Below are positions 32,786-42,527 of a DNA stretch of 64,000 nucleotides, piece after piece. The stretch's first letter is position 1. Each line of letters begins with the position of its first letter. This DNA comes from Streptomyces piniterrae (GTDB lineage Bacteria; Actinomycetota; Actinomycetes; Streptomycetales; Streptomycetaceae). Location: the NCBI RefSeq assembly GCF_005048155.1, contig NZ_SUMB01000010.1, positions 186,001 through 250,000 of the forward strand, written 5' to 3'. Under the pieces are notes generated by a model, which worked only from the letters and a program-made list of their open reading frames with translations, ran no database searches and was not told the origin of the DNA. Both the position numbers and the translations under genes were made by a program.

Positions 32786-33131
32786 TCCTCCGGCCTCTGC
32801 CGCTGCGCATGGTGATGCGGTCCCCCGTAGGCGAGGGGGGCCGCATCAGCCGTTTCCGCGGGAGTTCTCCGGTGCGGGCGGAGAAACGTTTACGGGCCGA
32901 TCCGCGCACCGGAGGCGGATTCGATCACCTGGTCCCCTATTGCTCCTCTTGTGGGGTAATCCACAAAAGCCGCAAAGGATCTTTTCGGCCTGTCACCCTG
33001 CTGAAAGAAATGTGGACCCGCCGCTTCCTCGATCGGTCGCGGCGGGTCCGCCATGACCCCGTACATCCGCGTTCGGCATCACCGGTCACCCCGGAGTCAT
33101 CGACGCACAACCCGGGAAGCGGTCGAGATCC
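32786..33131. other. 346-bp gap between gatB and the MMPL gene
   Basis: Contains the gatB terminator (32814-32847) and, further on, an AT-richer patch (32930-33010) that probably holds the MMPL promoter. No gene seen. Confidence 0.5.
32814..32847 (+). terminator. Terminator hairpin after gatB
   Basis: GATGCGGTCCCCC (32814-32826) pairs with GGGGGGCCGCATC (32835-32847), one T-G pair, with an 8-nt loop. Confidence 0.8.
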
Positions 33132-35423
33132 GTGACGGCTCTGGCTAGGTGGTGCCTCAGGCGCCGCATCGTGGTGATCGTCCTCTGGCTTGCCGCCTTC
33201 GCGGGGGTCGCCGTCGCCGCGGGGGTGGCCGGGTCCGCGTACTCGAACAACTACGAGGTCCCGGGGACCGAATCCGGGCGGGCCGGCGCTCTGATGGCGG
33301 AGGCGTTCCCCGACCGGTCCGGTGACACCGACAGCATCGTCTGGCACACCGACTCCGGGACCGTACGGTCCGGCGCGGTCGAGAAGAAGATGACGCGCAC
33401 CTTGAAGGAGATATCCGGGCTGCCCGGCGTCTCCGAGGTCCTGAGCCCCTACGGTGCGCACGGCGCGCGGCAGATCAGTGAGGACGGGCACACCGCCTAC
33501 GCATCCGTCGTCTTCGACGTGCCCACCGATGATCTCGACGCGGGCCGGGTCCAGAAGGTCGTCGACACCGCACGGCAGGCCGCCGGCGACGGGGTGCGGG
33601 TCGAACTCGGCGGCGCCGGGATCGCACTGACCGAGGCGCCGCGCGCCCAGCTCCCGGAGATCATCGGCCTGTGCGCCGCCGCCGTCGTGCTGTTCCTCGC
33701 CTTCGGCTCGCTTGCCGCGACCTTCCTGCCGATCATCACCGCGCTGGCCGCCGTCGGCACCGCCTCGGCCGGGATCACGCTGCTCGGCCACGTCATGACG
33801 GTCGCCGACTTCGCCCCCATGCTGGGCATGCTCATCGGCCTCGGCGTCGGCATCGACTACGCGCTGTTCATCGTCACCCGGCACCGCAAGGGCCTCAAAT
33901 CCGGCCTGTCGGTCCAGGAGGCCGCCGAACGGGCCGTCGCGGTCTCCGGGCGCGCGGTCGTCTTCGCCGGCGCCACGGTCTGCATCGCGCTGCTCGGCAT
34001 GCTGATCCTGCGGCTGGGCTTCCTCAACGGCGTGGCGCTCGCCGCCTCGCTCACCGTCGTCCTCACCGTCGCCGCCTCCATCACCCTGCTGCCCGCCCTG
34101 CTCGGGCTGATCGGGATGCGGGCGCTGAGCCGCCGCGAACGCCGGCGGCTGGCGGAGGGCGGGCCGCGGGTCGCGCGGCGCGCCGGCATCGCCGCCCGCT
34201 GGTCCGGCTTCGTCGAGCGGCACCCCAAGCTGCTGGGTGGGGCCGCGGCCGCCGTCATGCTCGTCCTCGCGCTGCCCACCCTCGGCCTCCACCTCGGCAC
34301 CTCCGACCAGGGCAACAACCCCGCCACATCCACCACCCGGCAGGCGTACGACCTGCTGGCGGGCGGTGGCAGCGGACACGGCGGCTCGGGGCACGGCTTC
34401 GGGCCCGGCGTGAACGGGCCGCTGACCCTGGTCGGCAGCCTCGACGGCGCCAAGGACCGGCTGGCCTTCGACAAGCTGCCGGACGAGCTGCGGGACACGC
34501 CCGGGGTCGCGCACGTCAGCGGCCCGGAGTTCAACGGCAGCCGCGACACCGGCGTCATCACGGTCGTACCGACCAGCTCACCGCAGTCCCAGCAGACCTC
34601 CGACCTGGTGGAACGACTGCGCGCCGAGGTTCTCCCCGAGGCCGCGGGCAGCACCACCATGCAGGTGCACGTCGGCGGCGTCACCGCCAGCTACGACGAC
34701 TTCGCGTCCCTCATCGTCGGCAAACTGCCGCTCTTCGTGGGCGTCGTCATCGCGCTCGGCTCGATCCTGCTGCTGCTCGCCTTCCGCAGTATCGGCATCC
34801 CGCTCAAGGCCGCGCTGATGAACGTCGCGGCCGTCGCCTCGTCCTTCGGGATCGTCGTCGCGATCTTCCAGTGGGGGTGGGGGAGCGAGGCGCTGGGACT
34901 GGGCAGCGGGGGCCCGATCGAGCCGTTCCTGCCGGTCATCATGGTGTCGGTGCTCTTCGGCCTCTCCATGGACTACCAGGTGTTCCTGGTGAGCCGGATG
35001 TACGAGGAGTGGCAGCTGACGCGGGACAACCGCCGCTCGGTACGGGTCGGCCTCGCCGAGACCGGCCGGGTGATCAACTCGGCGGCGGTCATCATGATCG
35101 CGGTGTTCGCGGCGTTCGTCCTCAGCGGCGACCGGATCATCGCGATGTTCGGCATCGGACTCGCCGCCGCGGTCGCCCTGGACGCCTTCGTCCTCCGTAC
35201 GCTGCTGGTCCCGGCCCTGATGCATATGCTCGGCGGCGCGAACTGGTGGCTGCCCGGCTGGCTGGACCGGTGGCTGCCCCGGATCAGCATCGAACCGCCG
35301 CCCGAGCCGAACCCGGCGGCCGCGCTGCCGGGCCCCCGGGACGGGGACAGCCCCCGGGACGGGGGCAGCCCACGGGATGGCGAGAGCCCGCGGGACGGGG
35401 AGAGCCCGCTGGTCGGCGTGTAG
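33132..35423 (+). CDS. MMPL family (RND-type) membrane transporter
   Basis: A 763-residue protein with two six-helix RND halves and two extracytoplasmic loops. Markers: N-terminal RRRIVVIVLWLAAFAGVAVA, the first-half MLGMLIGLGVGIDYALFIVT with Asp/Tyr residues of the proton relay, the second-half VSVLFGLSMDYQVFLVSRMY, and matching helices after each. MMPL proteins export lipids or lipophilic compounds; the cargo here is unknown. GTG start at 33132. The C-terminal ~25 residues are a tandem repeat. Stands alone, so no pathway hint. Confidence 0.9.
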   Translation: MTALARWCLRRRIVVIVLWLAAFAGVAVAAGVAGSAYSNNYEVPGTESGRAGALMAEAFPDRSGDTDSIVWHTDSGTVRSGAVEKKMTRTLKEISGLPGVSEVLSPYGAHGARQISEDGHTAYASVVFDVPTDDLDAGRVQKVVDTARQAAGDGVRVELGGAGIALTEAPRAQLPEIIGLCAAAVVLFLAFGSLAATFLPIITALAAVGTASAGITLLGHVMTVADFAPMLGMLIGLGVGIDYALFIVTRHRKGLKSGLSVQEAAERAVAVSGRAVVFAGATVCIALLGMLILRLGFLNGVALAASLTVVLTVAASITLLPALLGLIGMRALSRRERRRLAEGGPRVARRAGIAARWSGFVERHPKLLGGAAAAVMLVLALPTLGLHLGTSDQGNNPATSTTRQAYDLLAGGGSGHGGSGHGFGPGVNGPLTLVGSLDGAKDRLAFDKLPDELRDTPGVAHVSGPEFNGSRDTGVITVVPTSSPQSQQTSDLVERLRAEVLPEAAGSTTMQVHVGGVTASYDDFASLIVGKLPLFVGVVIALGSILLLLAFRSIGIPLKAALMNVAAVASSFGIVVAIFQWGWGSEALGLGSGGPIEPFLPVIMVSVLFGLSMDYQVFLVSRMYEEWQLTRDNRRSVRVGLAETGRVINSAAVIMIAVFAAFVLSGDRIIAMFGIGLAAAVALDAFVLRTLLVPALMHMLGGANWWLPGWLDRWLPRISIEPPPEPNPAAALPGPRDGDSPRDGGSPRDGESPRDGESPLVGV
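35334..35405 (+). repeat. Four tandem 18-nt repeats at MMPL C-terminus
   Basis: Units at 35334, 35352, 35370 and 35388 encode PRDG(D/G/E)S copies forming a hydrophilic cytoplasmic tail. Confidence 0.9.
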
Positions 35424-35473
35424 CGACGGCGGTTCTCATAGGACTCTCAGACGCGGCCCCTACGGTCGCGGGC

Positions 35474-36079
35474 ATGGGAACGACCAGGACCACTGAGACC
35501 ACCGAGAACACCGCGACGACCGAGCCGACCGGGCCGACCGACAAGCGGGCCGAGGACGGGAAGGTGCCCGGCCAGGCCGCCGCCGCGGAGGCCGATACCA
35601 CCGACAACAAGAACATCACCGAGGCCGAGGACGCCGAGCCCCACGCGGACGCGGACGACCTCGACATCGAGGCCGACGCCGCCGAACCGCCCGCCGGGGT
35701 CGCCGCCGGCGCCGGTTCCGTCGTCGCCGCGGGGCTGGGCCTCGCCTCCGTCACCGGCACCTGGCTCGGCACGCTGATGGCCGAGCGGCAGACCCTGCTG
35801 GGCCAGATCAAGCTCCAGTCGGGCCGGGCCACCGACCAGATCGGCACCGTCTACGGTGCCCCGTGGCACACCACCGCCCTGGTCAACGGCCTGTTCGCGC
35901 TGCTCGCCATGCTCGTCGCCACCGTGGTGCTGAGCCGGCCGCGCACCACCTGGGTACGGGCCGTGGCATGGGGCGGGCTGGCGCTCGGCGTGCTGGGGCT
36001 GCTGATCTCCGCGGGGATGTATCTCGACCTGTTCGCGAGTCTGCCCAGCATCCCTAAGGGCGCCGGAGCGGGCTCCTAA
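35474..36079 (+). CDS. Hypothetical membrane protein with long acidic N-terminus
   Basis: A 201-residue protein. Residues 1-75 are Thr/Glu/Asp-rich and likely disordered; then come about four hydrophobic segments (GAGSVVAAGLGLASVTGTWL, TTALVNGLFALLAMLVATVV, AVAWGGLALGVLGLLISAGM). The loop after the first helix holds AERQTLLGQIKLQSG. No family recognised. It starts at ATG 35474, 50 bp after the MMPL stop, and could be co-transcribed with it. A hairpin follows its stop. Confidence 0.7.
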   Translation: MGTTRTTETTENTATTEPTGPTDKRAEDGKVPGQAAAAEADTTDNKNITEAEDAEPHADADDLDIEADAAEPPAGVAAGAGSVVAAGLGLASVTGTWLGTLMAERQTLLGQIKLQSGRATDQIGTVYGAPWHTTALVNGLFALLAMLVATVVLSRPRTTWVRAVAWGGLALGVLGLLISAGMYLDLFASLPSIPKGAGAGS

Positions 36080-36102
36080 GCCCCCTACGGGCGCCGGGGG
36101 CT
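36079..36102 (+). terminator. Hairpin after the hypothetical membrane protein gene
   Basis: AGCCCCC (36079-36085) pairs with GGGGGCT (36096-36102), right at the stop codon. Confidence 0.5.
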
Positions 36103-36262
36103 GTGCCTAAGGAGCGCGGGCGCGGCGGCGCGGGATTCTAAGGACCGTACGGGCGCGGAGATCGGGAACTCTCCCGATGTGCCGGGGCCACCTTGGAGAC
36201 GAGGCTTGACGACATCGACGCACTGTCGAGTCACGAGACACCGCCTTCAGGGGAGAGACACC

Positions 36263-36463
36263 ATGTACAGCTCCGAGCTGGAACTCCGCGTCCGTTACGA
36301 GGAACTGCGCCGCGAGGCCGACCGGCACCGCCTGGTGCGCGAGGCGACCGAGGGGCAGCGCGCCGCGCGCCGGGCCGCGGCCCGGTCCGGGGCGAACGAT
36401 CCCGAAGGGCGGGTGAGCCGCAAGCGGAACCGGTGGGCGCGGGCACGCCGCGCCGCCGCCTGA
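36263..36463 (+). CDS. Small basic hypothetical protein
   Basis: A 66-residue, highly charged helical protein: MYSSELELRVRYEELRREAD, then RLVREATEGQRAARRAAARS and a KRNRWARARR tail. ATG 36263 has AGGGGAGAG upstream at good spacing, which supports real translation. No domain recognised; the heptad-like charge pattern suggests a coiled coil. It precedes the LAL regulator but with a separate gap of 165 bp. Confidence 0.65.
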   Translation: MYSSELELRVRYEELRREADRHRLVREATEGQRAARRAAARSGANDPEGRVSRKRNRWARARRAAA

Positions 36464-36628
36464 CCGCCGGCGGCTCGCGTGCCGTGCCACGTGCCGCCCC
36501 GACCGCAGTCGTACATGCCGGCCTCGCCGCCCGCCCAACCACCGTTCGCCCGGCCCCAGGTGCGCAACGCACCGGGCCGGGTGTTTCGCGTGGCGAAACC
36601 CGCTGCCGGATTGTCGGACCCCTGTGCG

Positions 36629-39600
36629 ATGCTCGGCAGCGTGGAGAACAGGTCAGTCAGTCCCGTGTTCGTCGGCCGAGCGGCCGAGCTCGCCGCGCTG
36701 GGCGACGCGCTCGCCCGGACCGTGGCGTCCGGCGAGCCCCAGGCCCTGCTGATCGGGGGCGAGGCCGGGGTCGGCAAGACCCGGCTCATCGAGGAGTTCA
36801 CCGAATCCGCCCGCTCCCAGGGGGCGCTGGTCGCGCTCGGCGGCTGCATAGAGATCGGCTCCGAGGGCCTCCCCTTCGCGCCCTTCTCCGCGATCCTGCA
36901 CACCCTCCATGTGCATCTGCGCGACGAGCTCGCCGCCGCCGTCGCCGGCCAGGAGGGCGAACTCGCCCGCATCCTGCCCGAATTGGGGGAGACCGCCGGC
37001 GAGACACACGACGAGGAGATCGGCCGCGCCCGCCTCTTCGAGCTGACCGCCCGCCTCCTGGAGCGGCTGGCCGCCCATCGCACGCTCGTCATCGTCATCG
37101 AGGACCTCCACTGGGCGGACCGCTCCACCCGCGAACTCCTCGCCTACCTGCTGCGCGCGCTGCACGCCGCCGGCGTCCTGCTGGTCGCCACCTACCGCTC
37201 CGACGACATCCACCGCCGGCACCCCCTGCGCCCCTTCCTCGCCGAGATCGACCGGATGCGCACCGTCCGGCGCGTCGAGCTGGCCCGCTTCAACCGGTCC
37301 GAGGTCCGCTCCCAGATAGCGGGGATCAACGGCAGCGAGCCCGAAGAGGACACCGTCGACCGGGTCTTCAAGCGCTCCGAGGGCAACGCCTTCTTCGTCG
37401 AGGAGCTGGCCCGCAGCCTCGCCGACGGCTGTCTGCACGGCCTCAGCGACCCGCTGCGGGATCTGCTGCTGGTCCGTGTCGAGGCGCTGCCCGAGGACGC
37501 CCAGAAGGTCGTGCGGATCGCCGCCGAGGGCGGCTCCACCGTCGAGCACGAACTCCTCGCCGCCGTCTGCCAGATGCCCGAGGACGACCTCATCGAGGCG
37601 CTGCGGTCCGCCGTCGGCAGCAACACCCTGGTGCCCACCCAGGACGGCACCGGCTACCGCTTCCGGCACGCCCTCGTCCGCGAGGCCGTCGTCGACGACC
37701 TGCTGCCCGGAGAGCGCACCCGCCTCAACCGCCGCTACGCCGAGGCGCTGGAGGCCGACCGTTCCCTGGTCCGCTCCTCCGACGCCTGCGCCGCCCGCCT
37801 GGCCAGCTACTGGTACAAGGCCCATGACCCGGCGAAGGCGCTGCCCGCCGTCCTCGCCGCCTCCGTCAAGGCCCGCCGCCGCCATGCGTACGCCGAACAA
37901 CTGCGGCTGCTGGACCGCGCCCTGGAGCTGTGGGACGACGTGCCCAAGGAGGTCCGCCAGGGGGTCCGCCCGGTGGACTATGCCGAGGCCTATCCGGCCT
38001 GCGGCTGCGACGACGACGCCCTGCGGTTCCTGGACCTGCTCGCCGAGATCGCGGTCGCCGCCCGGCTGTCCGGCGACAGCGAGCGGGCCTTCACGATCAC
38101 CAAGCGCGCCCTGCGCGCGCTGCGCGACGAGGACGACGCCCCCCGCAAGGCATGGTTCCTGGTGCAGCGCTCCCGGCTCGTCCAGGGCACCGGCCGCGGC
38201 AACGGCTGGGAGGACCTGGGCAAGGCGCAGGAGCTGATGCGCGGATTGCCGCCGTCGTCCGTGCACGCCGAGGTGATGGCCGCCGTCGCCAGCTGGGCGG
38301 TGCTGCACGAACCGGGCCCCGGCACGTTCGCCACCGCCGAACGGGCCGTGGAACTCGCCCAGTTGGTGGGCGACGAAGAGGCCGAGCTGAACTCCCGGCT
38401 GACGCTGGCGGGCCTGCGTGTCGACGCCGGCGAGGTCGACGACGGCATCGCCGCGTTCCGTACGGCCCTCGATCTCGCCGTCGACCGCGGCTATATGGCC
38501 GTGATCGGCCGCGGCCATGTGAACCTGCCGTCCGCCCTGGAAGGCGTCGGCCGCTCCCGTGAAGCCGTCGAGGTCACCGAGCGGGGCGTCGAACTGACCA
38601 CCCGCTACGGCCTCAAGGATGCGACCAGCTGGGTGACGGGCAACCGTGCCGAGTCGCTCCAGTCGCTCGGCCGCTGGGCGGAGGCCGCCCGTGCCGCCGC
38701 CGACGCCCGCGGCCTCTCCCAGAGCGCCCGGTCGACCGCGCTGGCCTCCAGCCGCCTCACCGACCTCGCCCTGGACCGGGGCGAGCTGGCGGAGGCCGAG
38801 CGGGAGCTGGCCATCGCCCGGGAGCACTACGGCACCCACGACCCCCAGCCGCAGCACGTCATCCCGCTGGCCCGGCACGCCCTGCGGATCGCCGCCCACC
38901 AGGGCCGGGTCCTCGACGCCCGCGACATCCTCCAGCAGGCGCTGGACGCCGGATTCCCGCCCGGCACCCAGCGCTACGCCTGGCCGCTGCTGTGGTCGGC
39001 CACCGCCACCGAGGCGGACGCCCGCGGTCTGCCAGCCGCGGAGCCGGGCCGGGCCGCGATCGTGGCCCGCATCCGGGACGCCGCCAGGAAACTGCCCCGG
39101 CTCTCCCCGGTCTGGGAGGCGTACGGGTGCGCCGTCGACGCCGAACTCCGGCGCGCCGAGGGCCGGGAGACACCGGACGCCTGGGCCGCGGCGGTCGCCG
39201 CCTTCCGCCCCCTGGAGCGTCCGCACGAACTCGCCAGGTGCTGCTACCGCTGGGCTGAATCACTGCTCCACGGCACCGAGCGGGCGACCGAGGGGCTGGA
39301 CGGCCGTACGCCCCGAGAGGCCGCCGGACTGCTCCTCGTCCAGGCGCATGCCGCCGCCTCGTGGATGGGCGCCGGCCCGCTGATCGCCGAACTCGAACTC
39401 CTCGCCCAGCGCGCCCGGATCCCGCTCCCCGGTCTGTCCGCGTCCGCCGCACCGGAGGAGATATCCGACGCGGCCGGCCCGGCCGGCTGTGTCGCGCCCG
39501 CCGAGTCCCTCGGCCTCACCCCACGGGAACGGGATGTGCTCCGCCTGGTCGCCGACGGCCGCAGCAACCGCCAGATAGCCGACGCCCTGTTCATCTCGCC

Positions 39601-39718
39601 CAAGACCGCCAGCGTCCATGTCTCCAACATCCTCGCCAAGCTGGGCGTCTCCGGCCGCGGCGAGGCGGGAGCCCTGGCCCACCGCCTGCGGCTGTTCAGT
39701 GAGCCGGCAGCGAGCTGA
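36629..39718 (+). CDS. LAL-type LuxR family transcriptional regulator
   Basis: A ~1029-residue ATP-binding regulator. The AAA part has Walker A GGEAGVGKTRLIEE (~42) and Walker B TLVIVIEDLHWAD; TPR-like helices occupy ~400-900; the C-terminal LuxR HTH (~961-1020) reads LTPRERDVLRLVADGRSNRQ then IADALFISPKTASVHVSNIL. LAL proteins are large activators, often of secondary metabolism or sugar genes. Start is uncertain: ATG 36629 or GTG 36641, neither with a strong site. No target gene is obvious; the flanking genes are unrelated. Confidence 0.88.
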   Translation: MLGSVENRSVSPVFVGRAAELAALGDALARTVASGEPQALLIGGEAGVGKTRLIEEFTESARSQGALVALGGCIEIGSEGLPFAPFSAILHTLHVHLRDELAAAVAGQEGELARILPELGETAGETHDEEIGRARLFELTARLLERLAAHRTLVIVIEDLHWADRSTRELLAYLLRALHAAGVLLVATYRSDDIHRRHPLRPFLAEIDRMRTVRRVELARFNRSEVRSQIAGINGSEPEEDTVDRVFKRSEGNAFFVEELARSLADGCLHGLSDPLRDLLLVRVEALPEDAQKVVRIAAEGGSTVEHELLAAVCQMPEDDLIEALRSAVGSNTLVPTQDGTGYRFRHALVREAVVDDLLPGERTRLNRRYAEALEADRSLVRSSDACAARLASYWYKAHDPAKALPAVLAASVKARRRHAYAEQLRLLDRALELWDDVPKEVRQGVRPVDYAEAYPACGCDDDALRFLDLLAEIAVAARLSGDSERAFTITKRALRALRDEDDAPRKAWFLVQRSRLVQGTGRGNGWEDLGKAQELMRGLPPSSVHAEVMAAVASWAVLHEPGPGTFATAERAVELAQLVGDEEAELNSRLTLAGLRVDAGEVDDGIAAFRTALDLAVDRGYMAVIGRGHVNLPSALEGVGRSREAVEVTERGVELTTRYGLKDATSWVTGNRAESLQSLGRWAEAARAAADARGLSQSARSTALASSRLTDLALDRGELAEAERELAIAREHYGTHDPQPQHVIPLARHALRIAAHQGRVLDARDILQQALDAGFPPGTQRYAWPLLWSATATEADARGLPAAEPGRAAIVARIRDAARKLPRLSPVWEAYGCAVDAELRRAEGRETPDAWAAAVAAFRPLERPHELARCCYRWAESLLHGTERATEGLDGRTPREAAGLLLVQAHAAASWMGAGPLIAELELLAQRARIPLPGLSASAAPEEISDAAGPAGCVAPAESLGLTPRERDVLRLVADGRSNRQIADALFISPKTASVHVSNILAKLGVSGRGEAGALAHRLRLFSEPAAS

Positions 39719-39755
39719 CGGAGCACCTCCTGGGCCGCGCCCCACCGGGCCGTAC

Positions 39756-39944
39756 TCAGCCGGTGTCGCCGGCCGAGTCCGAGCTCTGTCGTGCCCTGAC
39801 GACGACCTTGCCGGACGAAAGGTCTATCGGGCCCTCCCCGGGGTCACTGTCCCCCACATCGTCGACGACGAGCGACATCTTCTGCCGCTCCTCGTCCGTG
39901 TGCTTGCGGCCGGGTGCGAAAAGCTCTTCGACGACGTTGAACAA
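39756..39944 (-). CDS. DUF6191-like small protein
   Basis: A short protein opening with FNVVEELFAPGRKHTDEERQ and continuing with DVGDSDPGEGPIDLSSGKVV. The EELFAPGRKHT motif and IDL-SGKVVVR tail match a small Streptomyces family I recall as DUF6191, function unknown. A TTG start at 39944 is preferred because AGGGGG lies just upstream and homologues begin near FNVVEELF; GTG 39998 is an alternative that adds 18 residues. Confidence 0.6.
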   Translation of the reverse strand: MFNVVEELFAPGRKHTDEERQKMSLVVDDVGDSDPGEGPIDLSSGKVVVRARQSSDSAGDTG

Positions 39945-40009
39945 TGTGCCCCCTATCGACGTGACCCGCCCCCCATTACCCGAGTGTAGGCAGGTCACGC
40001 GAAAAGGGA

Positions 40010-41200
40010 TCAGGTCACCTTGAGGTGGAGAATCCGGTCATCGCCCTTGTGGACGTCGCCCCGTCCGTCCGTGTTGCTGGTGACCAGCCACAACCCCCCG
40101 TCGTCGGCCGCGACGACGCTCCGCAGCCGCCCGTACTCGCCGTTCAGGAACGCCTGCGGAGCGCCCACCGGCTTGGTGCCCTTCAGCGCGATCCGCCACA
40201 GCCGCTCGCCGCGCAGCCCGGCCATCCAGATCGAGCCCTTGGCGTACGCGATACCGCTGGGCGAGGCGTCCGCGGGCTTCCACTGGGCGACCGGGTCCAC
40301 GAAGCCCGCCCCGCTCCCCTCGGCGCCCTTGGCCCGGCCCTCGACCTCCGGCCAGCCGTAGTTCTTGCCCGGCTCGATCAGATTGAGCTCGTCCCAGGTG
40401 TCCTGCCCGAACTCCGAGGCCCACAGCCGCTTTTCGCCGTCCCAGGCCAGCCCCTGCACATTGCGGTGGCCGTAGTCGTACACCACGGAGTCCGCCGAGG
40501 GGTTGCCGTGCGCCGGCTCGCCGTCCGGTGTCATCCGCAGGATCTTGCCGCCCAGGGACTCCTTGTCCTGTGCCAGGCCCTTGTCACCGGTCTCGCCGGT
40601 ACCGGCGTAGAGCATCTTGTCCGGGCCGAACGCGATCCGGCCGCCGTTGTGCATCTGGCCCTTGGGAATGCCCTTGAAGATCGTGTCGGGCTGGCCGAGC
40701 TGAATGCCGGGCGGCCGCTTCTCGTCGTAGATCATGCGGGCGATGCGGTTGTCGGTCGCCGTGGTGAAGTACGCGTACACCAGATGGTCGGCGCCGAAGT
40801 CCGACGACACCGCGAGCCCCAACAGGCCGCCCTCACCGCCGGGTTCGACCCCTGGCACCGACCCGAGCAGGGTCTTCTTCCCGTCCGCCGCGATACGGAA
40901 GATGTCCCCGGTGTCACGGGAGGCGACCAGCAGATCCCCGCCCGGCAGCGGCGCCACGCCCCACGGCGACTTCAGCCCGGTGGTTAGCGTGGCCGTCACC
41001 TTCACCGACCCCTTGGCGGGCGGCGCGGCGGGCGACGGCGTGGCCTTCGGCGAGGCCGGCGCGGCGGAGGCCCCCGGGCTCTTGGCGGTGGCATCCGCGG
41101 ACGGCCCGCCCTTCTCGGGCTGCGCGCCGCCGGACGAGCAGCCCGCTGCCAGAAGCAGCGAAGCGGCGGCCAACACGGCGGTCTGGGAGCGGCGTTGCAC
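40010..41200 (-). CDS. Lipoprotein PQQ-dependent sugar dehydrogenase (GSDH family)
   Basis: A 396-residue lipoprotein: signal peptide with lipobox LLLAAGCSSGG (Cys ~22), a Pro/Ala/Ser linker, then a six-bladed propeller of the glucose/sorbosone dehydrogenase family. Motifs: GLKSPWGVAPLPGGDLLVAS, GGEGGLLGLA, MHNGGRIAFGPD, YDYGHRNVQGLAWD and ELNLIEPGKNYGWPEVEG. These soluble or anchored enzymes oxidise aldose sugars using PQQ; activity depends on PQQ supply. The start is GTG 41200, set by the signal peptide; the frame runs open upstream. Confidence 0.88.
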   Translation of the reverse strand: MQRRSQTAVLAAASLLLAAGCSSGGAQPEKGGPSADATAKSPGASAAPASPKATPSPAAPPAKGSVKVTATLTTGLKSPWGVAPLPGGDLLVASRDTGDIFRIAADGKKTLLGSVPGVEPGGEGGLLGLAVSSDFGADHLVYAYFTTATDNRIARMIYDEKRPPGIQLGQPDTIFKGIPKGQMHNGGRIAFGPDKMLYAGTGETGDKGLAQDKESLGGKILRMTPDGEPAHGNPSADSVVYDYGHRNVQGLAWDGEKRLWASEFGQDTWDELNLIEPGKNYGWPEVEGRAKGAEGSGAGFVDPVAQWKPADASPSGIAYAKGSIWMAGLRGERLWRIALKGTKPVGAPQAFLNGEYGRLRSVVAADDGGLWLVTSNTDGRGDVHKGDDRILHLKVT

Positions 41201-41398
41201 GGCAGGGGGTCCTCTCGTCGGCAGGGCGTGGACAAGGACACCACATCGCGCGGCCCGGTGCCGCGCGTTCGGGGTTCCGGGCCCGTCGCGACCTGCCAGG
41301 ATCCGGGGACGGGCGGGGCGATCGGGGATGCGCACGAGGGCCTGCGCGGAGTGCGTCGTCGTACGCGGCGGCCGGTGCGGGCACCGGGCGGTACCGGC

Positions 41399-42439
41399 TC
41401 AGTACCAGGACCCCCGCGCCGGCGGCAGCCCGGCTATCTCCGCCAGATCCTCGCGGGTCAGCACCAGATCCGCGGCCTTGGCGTTCTGCGCCGCCCAGCG
41501 CTCCTTCTTCGTGCCCGGCACCGGGACCACATGCCGCCCCTGCGCCAGCACCCAGGCCAGGGCCACCTGGCCCGGCGTTGCGCCGTGCCGGGCGCCGATC
41601 CTCCGCAGCCCGGCCACCACCGGCTGGTTCGCCGCCATCATCTCGGCGGTGAAGCGCGGGTGGCGGGCCCGTATGTCCTCCGGTTCGAAGCCCTGCCCCG
41701 GGGTGAGGGTGCCGGTCAGATAGCCGTTGCCCAGCGGCATCGCCGCCAGGAAGCCGACGCCGCGCGACTCGCACCACGGCAGCAGCGCCTCCAGCGCCTC
41801 CGTCGACCACACCGACAGCTCGGCCTCCACACTGCTGACCGGGAACACCTGCTGAATACGCTCCAGTTGGCGCAGCGTGCCGTCATGCATCCGCGACCGT
41901 ACGCGCGCCCCGCCGGCCGCCGCCAGGCGCTCCGTACGGGCCGCCCGAGGCGGCCGCACCGCCCGCGCGCCCACCGCGCACAGCCCCAGCGACCGCACCT
42001 TCCCCGCCGCCACCAGCTCCGCCATCGCCCCCCAGGTCTCCTCGATGGGCACCTCGGGGTCGGCGCGATGCAGCTGGTAGAGATCGATACGGTCGGTCTG
42101 CAGCCGGCGCAGCGACGCGTCGCAGGCCCGCTTGACGTAACCGGGCCGCCCGTTGGCCACGATGTGCTGCTCGCCCACGAGGAGCCCGCACTTGGTGGAC
42201 ACGAAGGCGTCCTCGCGCCGCTCCTTGAGCGCCCGGCCCACCAGCAGTTCATTGGTGAAGGGCCCGTACATGTCGGCGGTGTCCAGCAGGCTGCAGCCCC
42301 GGTCGAGCGCGGCGTGCACGGCCCGCAGGGAGCCCTCCCCGCTCCGCTGCGACTCGGTGTACCCCCAGCTCATCGGCATGCAGCCGAGCCCGATGGCGCC
42401 CACTTCGAGGGCCCCCGCGCCGATCGTCCTGCGCTCCAC
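41399..42439 (-). CDS. Aldo/keto reductase
   Basis: A 346-residue NADPH-dependent reductase of the TIM-barrel AKR superfamily. The tetrad residues appear in LLDTADMYGP (Asp, Tyr), VSTKCG (Lys) and LYQLHRAD (His). C-terminal PVPGTKKERW is the cofactor phosphate-binding region. The middle loop (~155-185) is Ala/Arg-rich, with no normal strand visible there (GARAVRPPRAARTERLAAA), looking like a divergent insert. It is divergent from the 2-hydroxyacid dehydrogenase gene with 88 bp between starts. Confidence 0.85.
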   Translation of the reverse strand: MERRTIGAGALEVGAIGLGCMPMSWGYTESQRSGEGSLRAVHAALDRGCSLLDTADMYGPFTNELLVGRALKERREDAFVSTKCGLLVGEQHIVANGRPGYVKRACDASLRRLQTDRIDLYQLHRADPEVPIEETWGAMAELVAAGKVRSLGLCAVGARAVRPPRAARTERLAAAGGARVRSRMHDGTLRQLERIQQVFPVSSVEAELSVWSTEALEALLPWCESRGVGFLAAMPLGNGYLTGTLTPGQGFEPEDIRARHPRFTAEMMAANQPVVAGLRRIGARHGATPGQVALAWVLAQGRHVVPVPGTKKERWAAQNAKAADLVLTREDLAEIAGLPPARGSWY

Positions 42440-42527
42440 CTGGTTGTGCCTCCGTCCCCTCGCCCCCGGTCAAGGGCCAGTCCAAACTAACGTCTGAGGG
42501 GAACGCCTCTTCGCATAGCCTCTGGCC

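Noticed and set aside
36653..39226. 857-residue minus-strand frame
   Set aside because: Antisense of the LAL regulator, which has clear Walker and HTH motifs.
40025..40987. 320-residue plus-strand frame opposite the sugar dehydrogenase
   Set aside because: No motif; the minus-strand lipoprotein is well supported.
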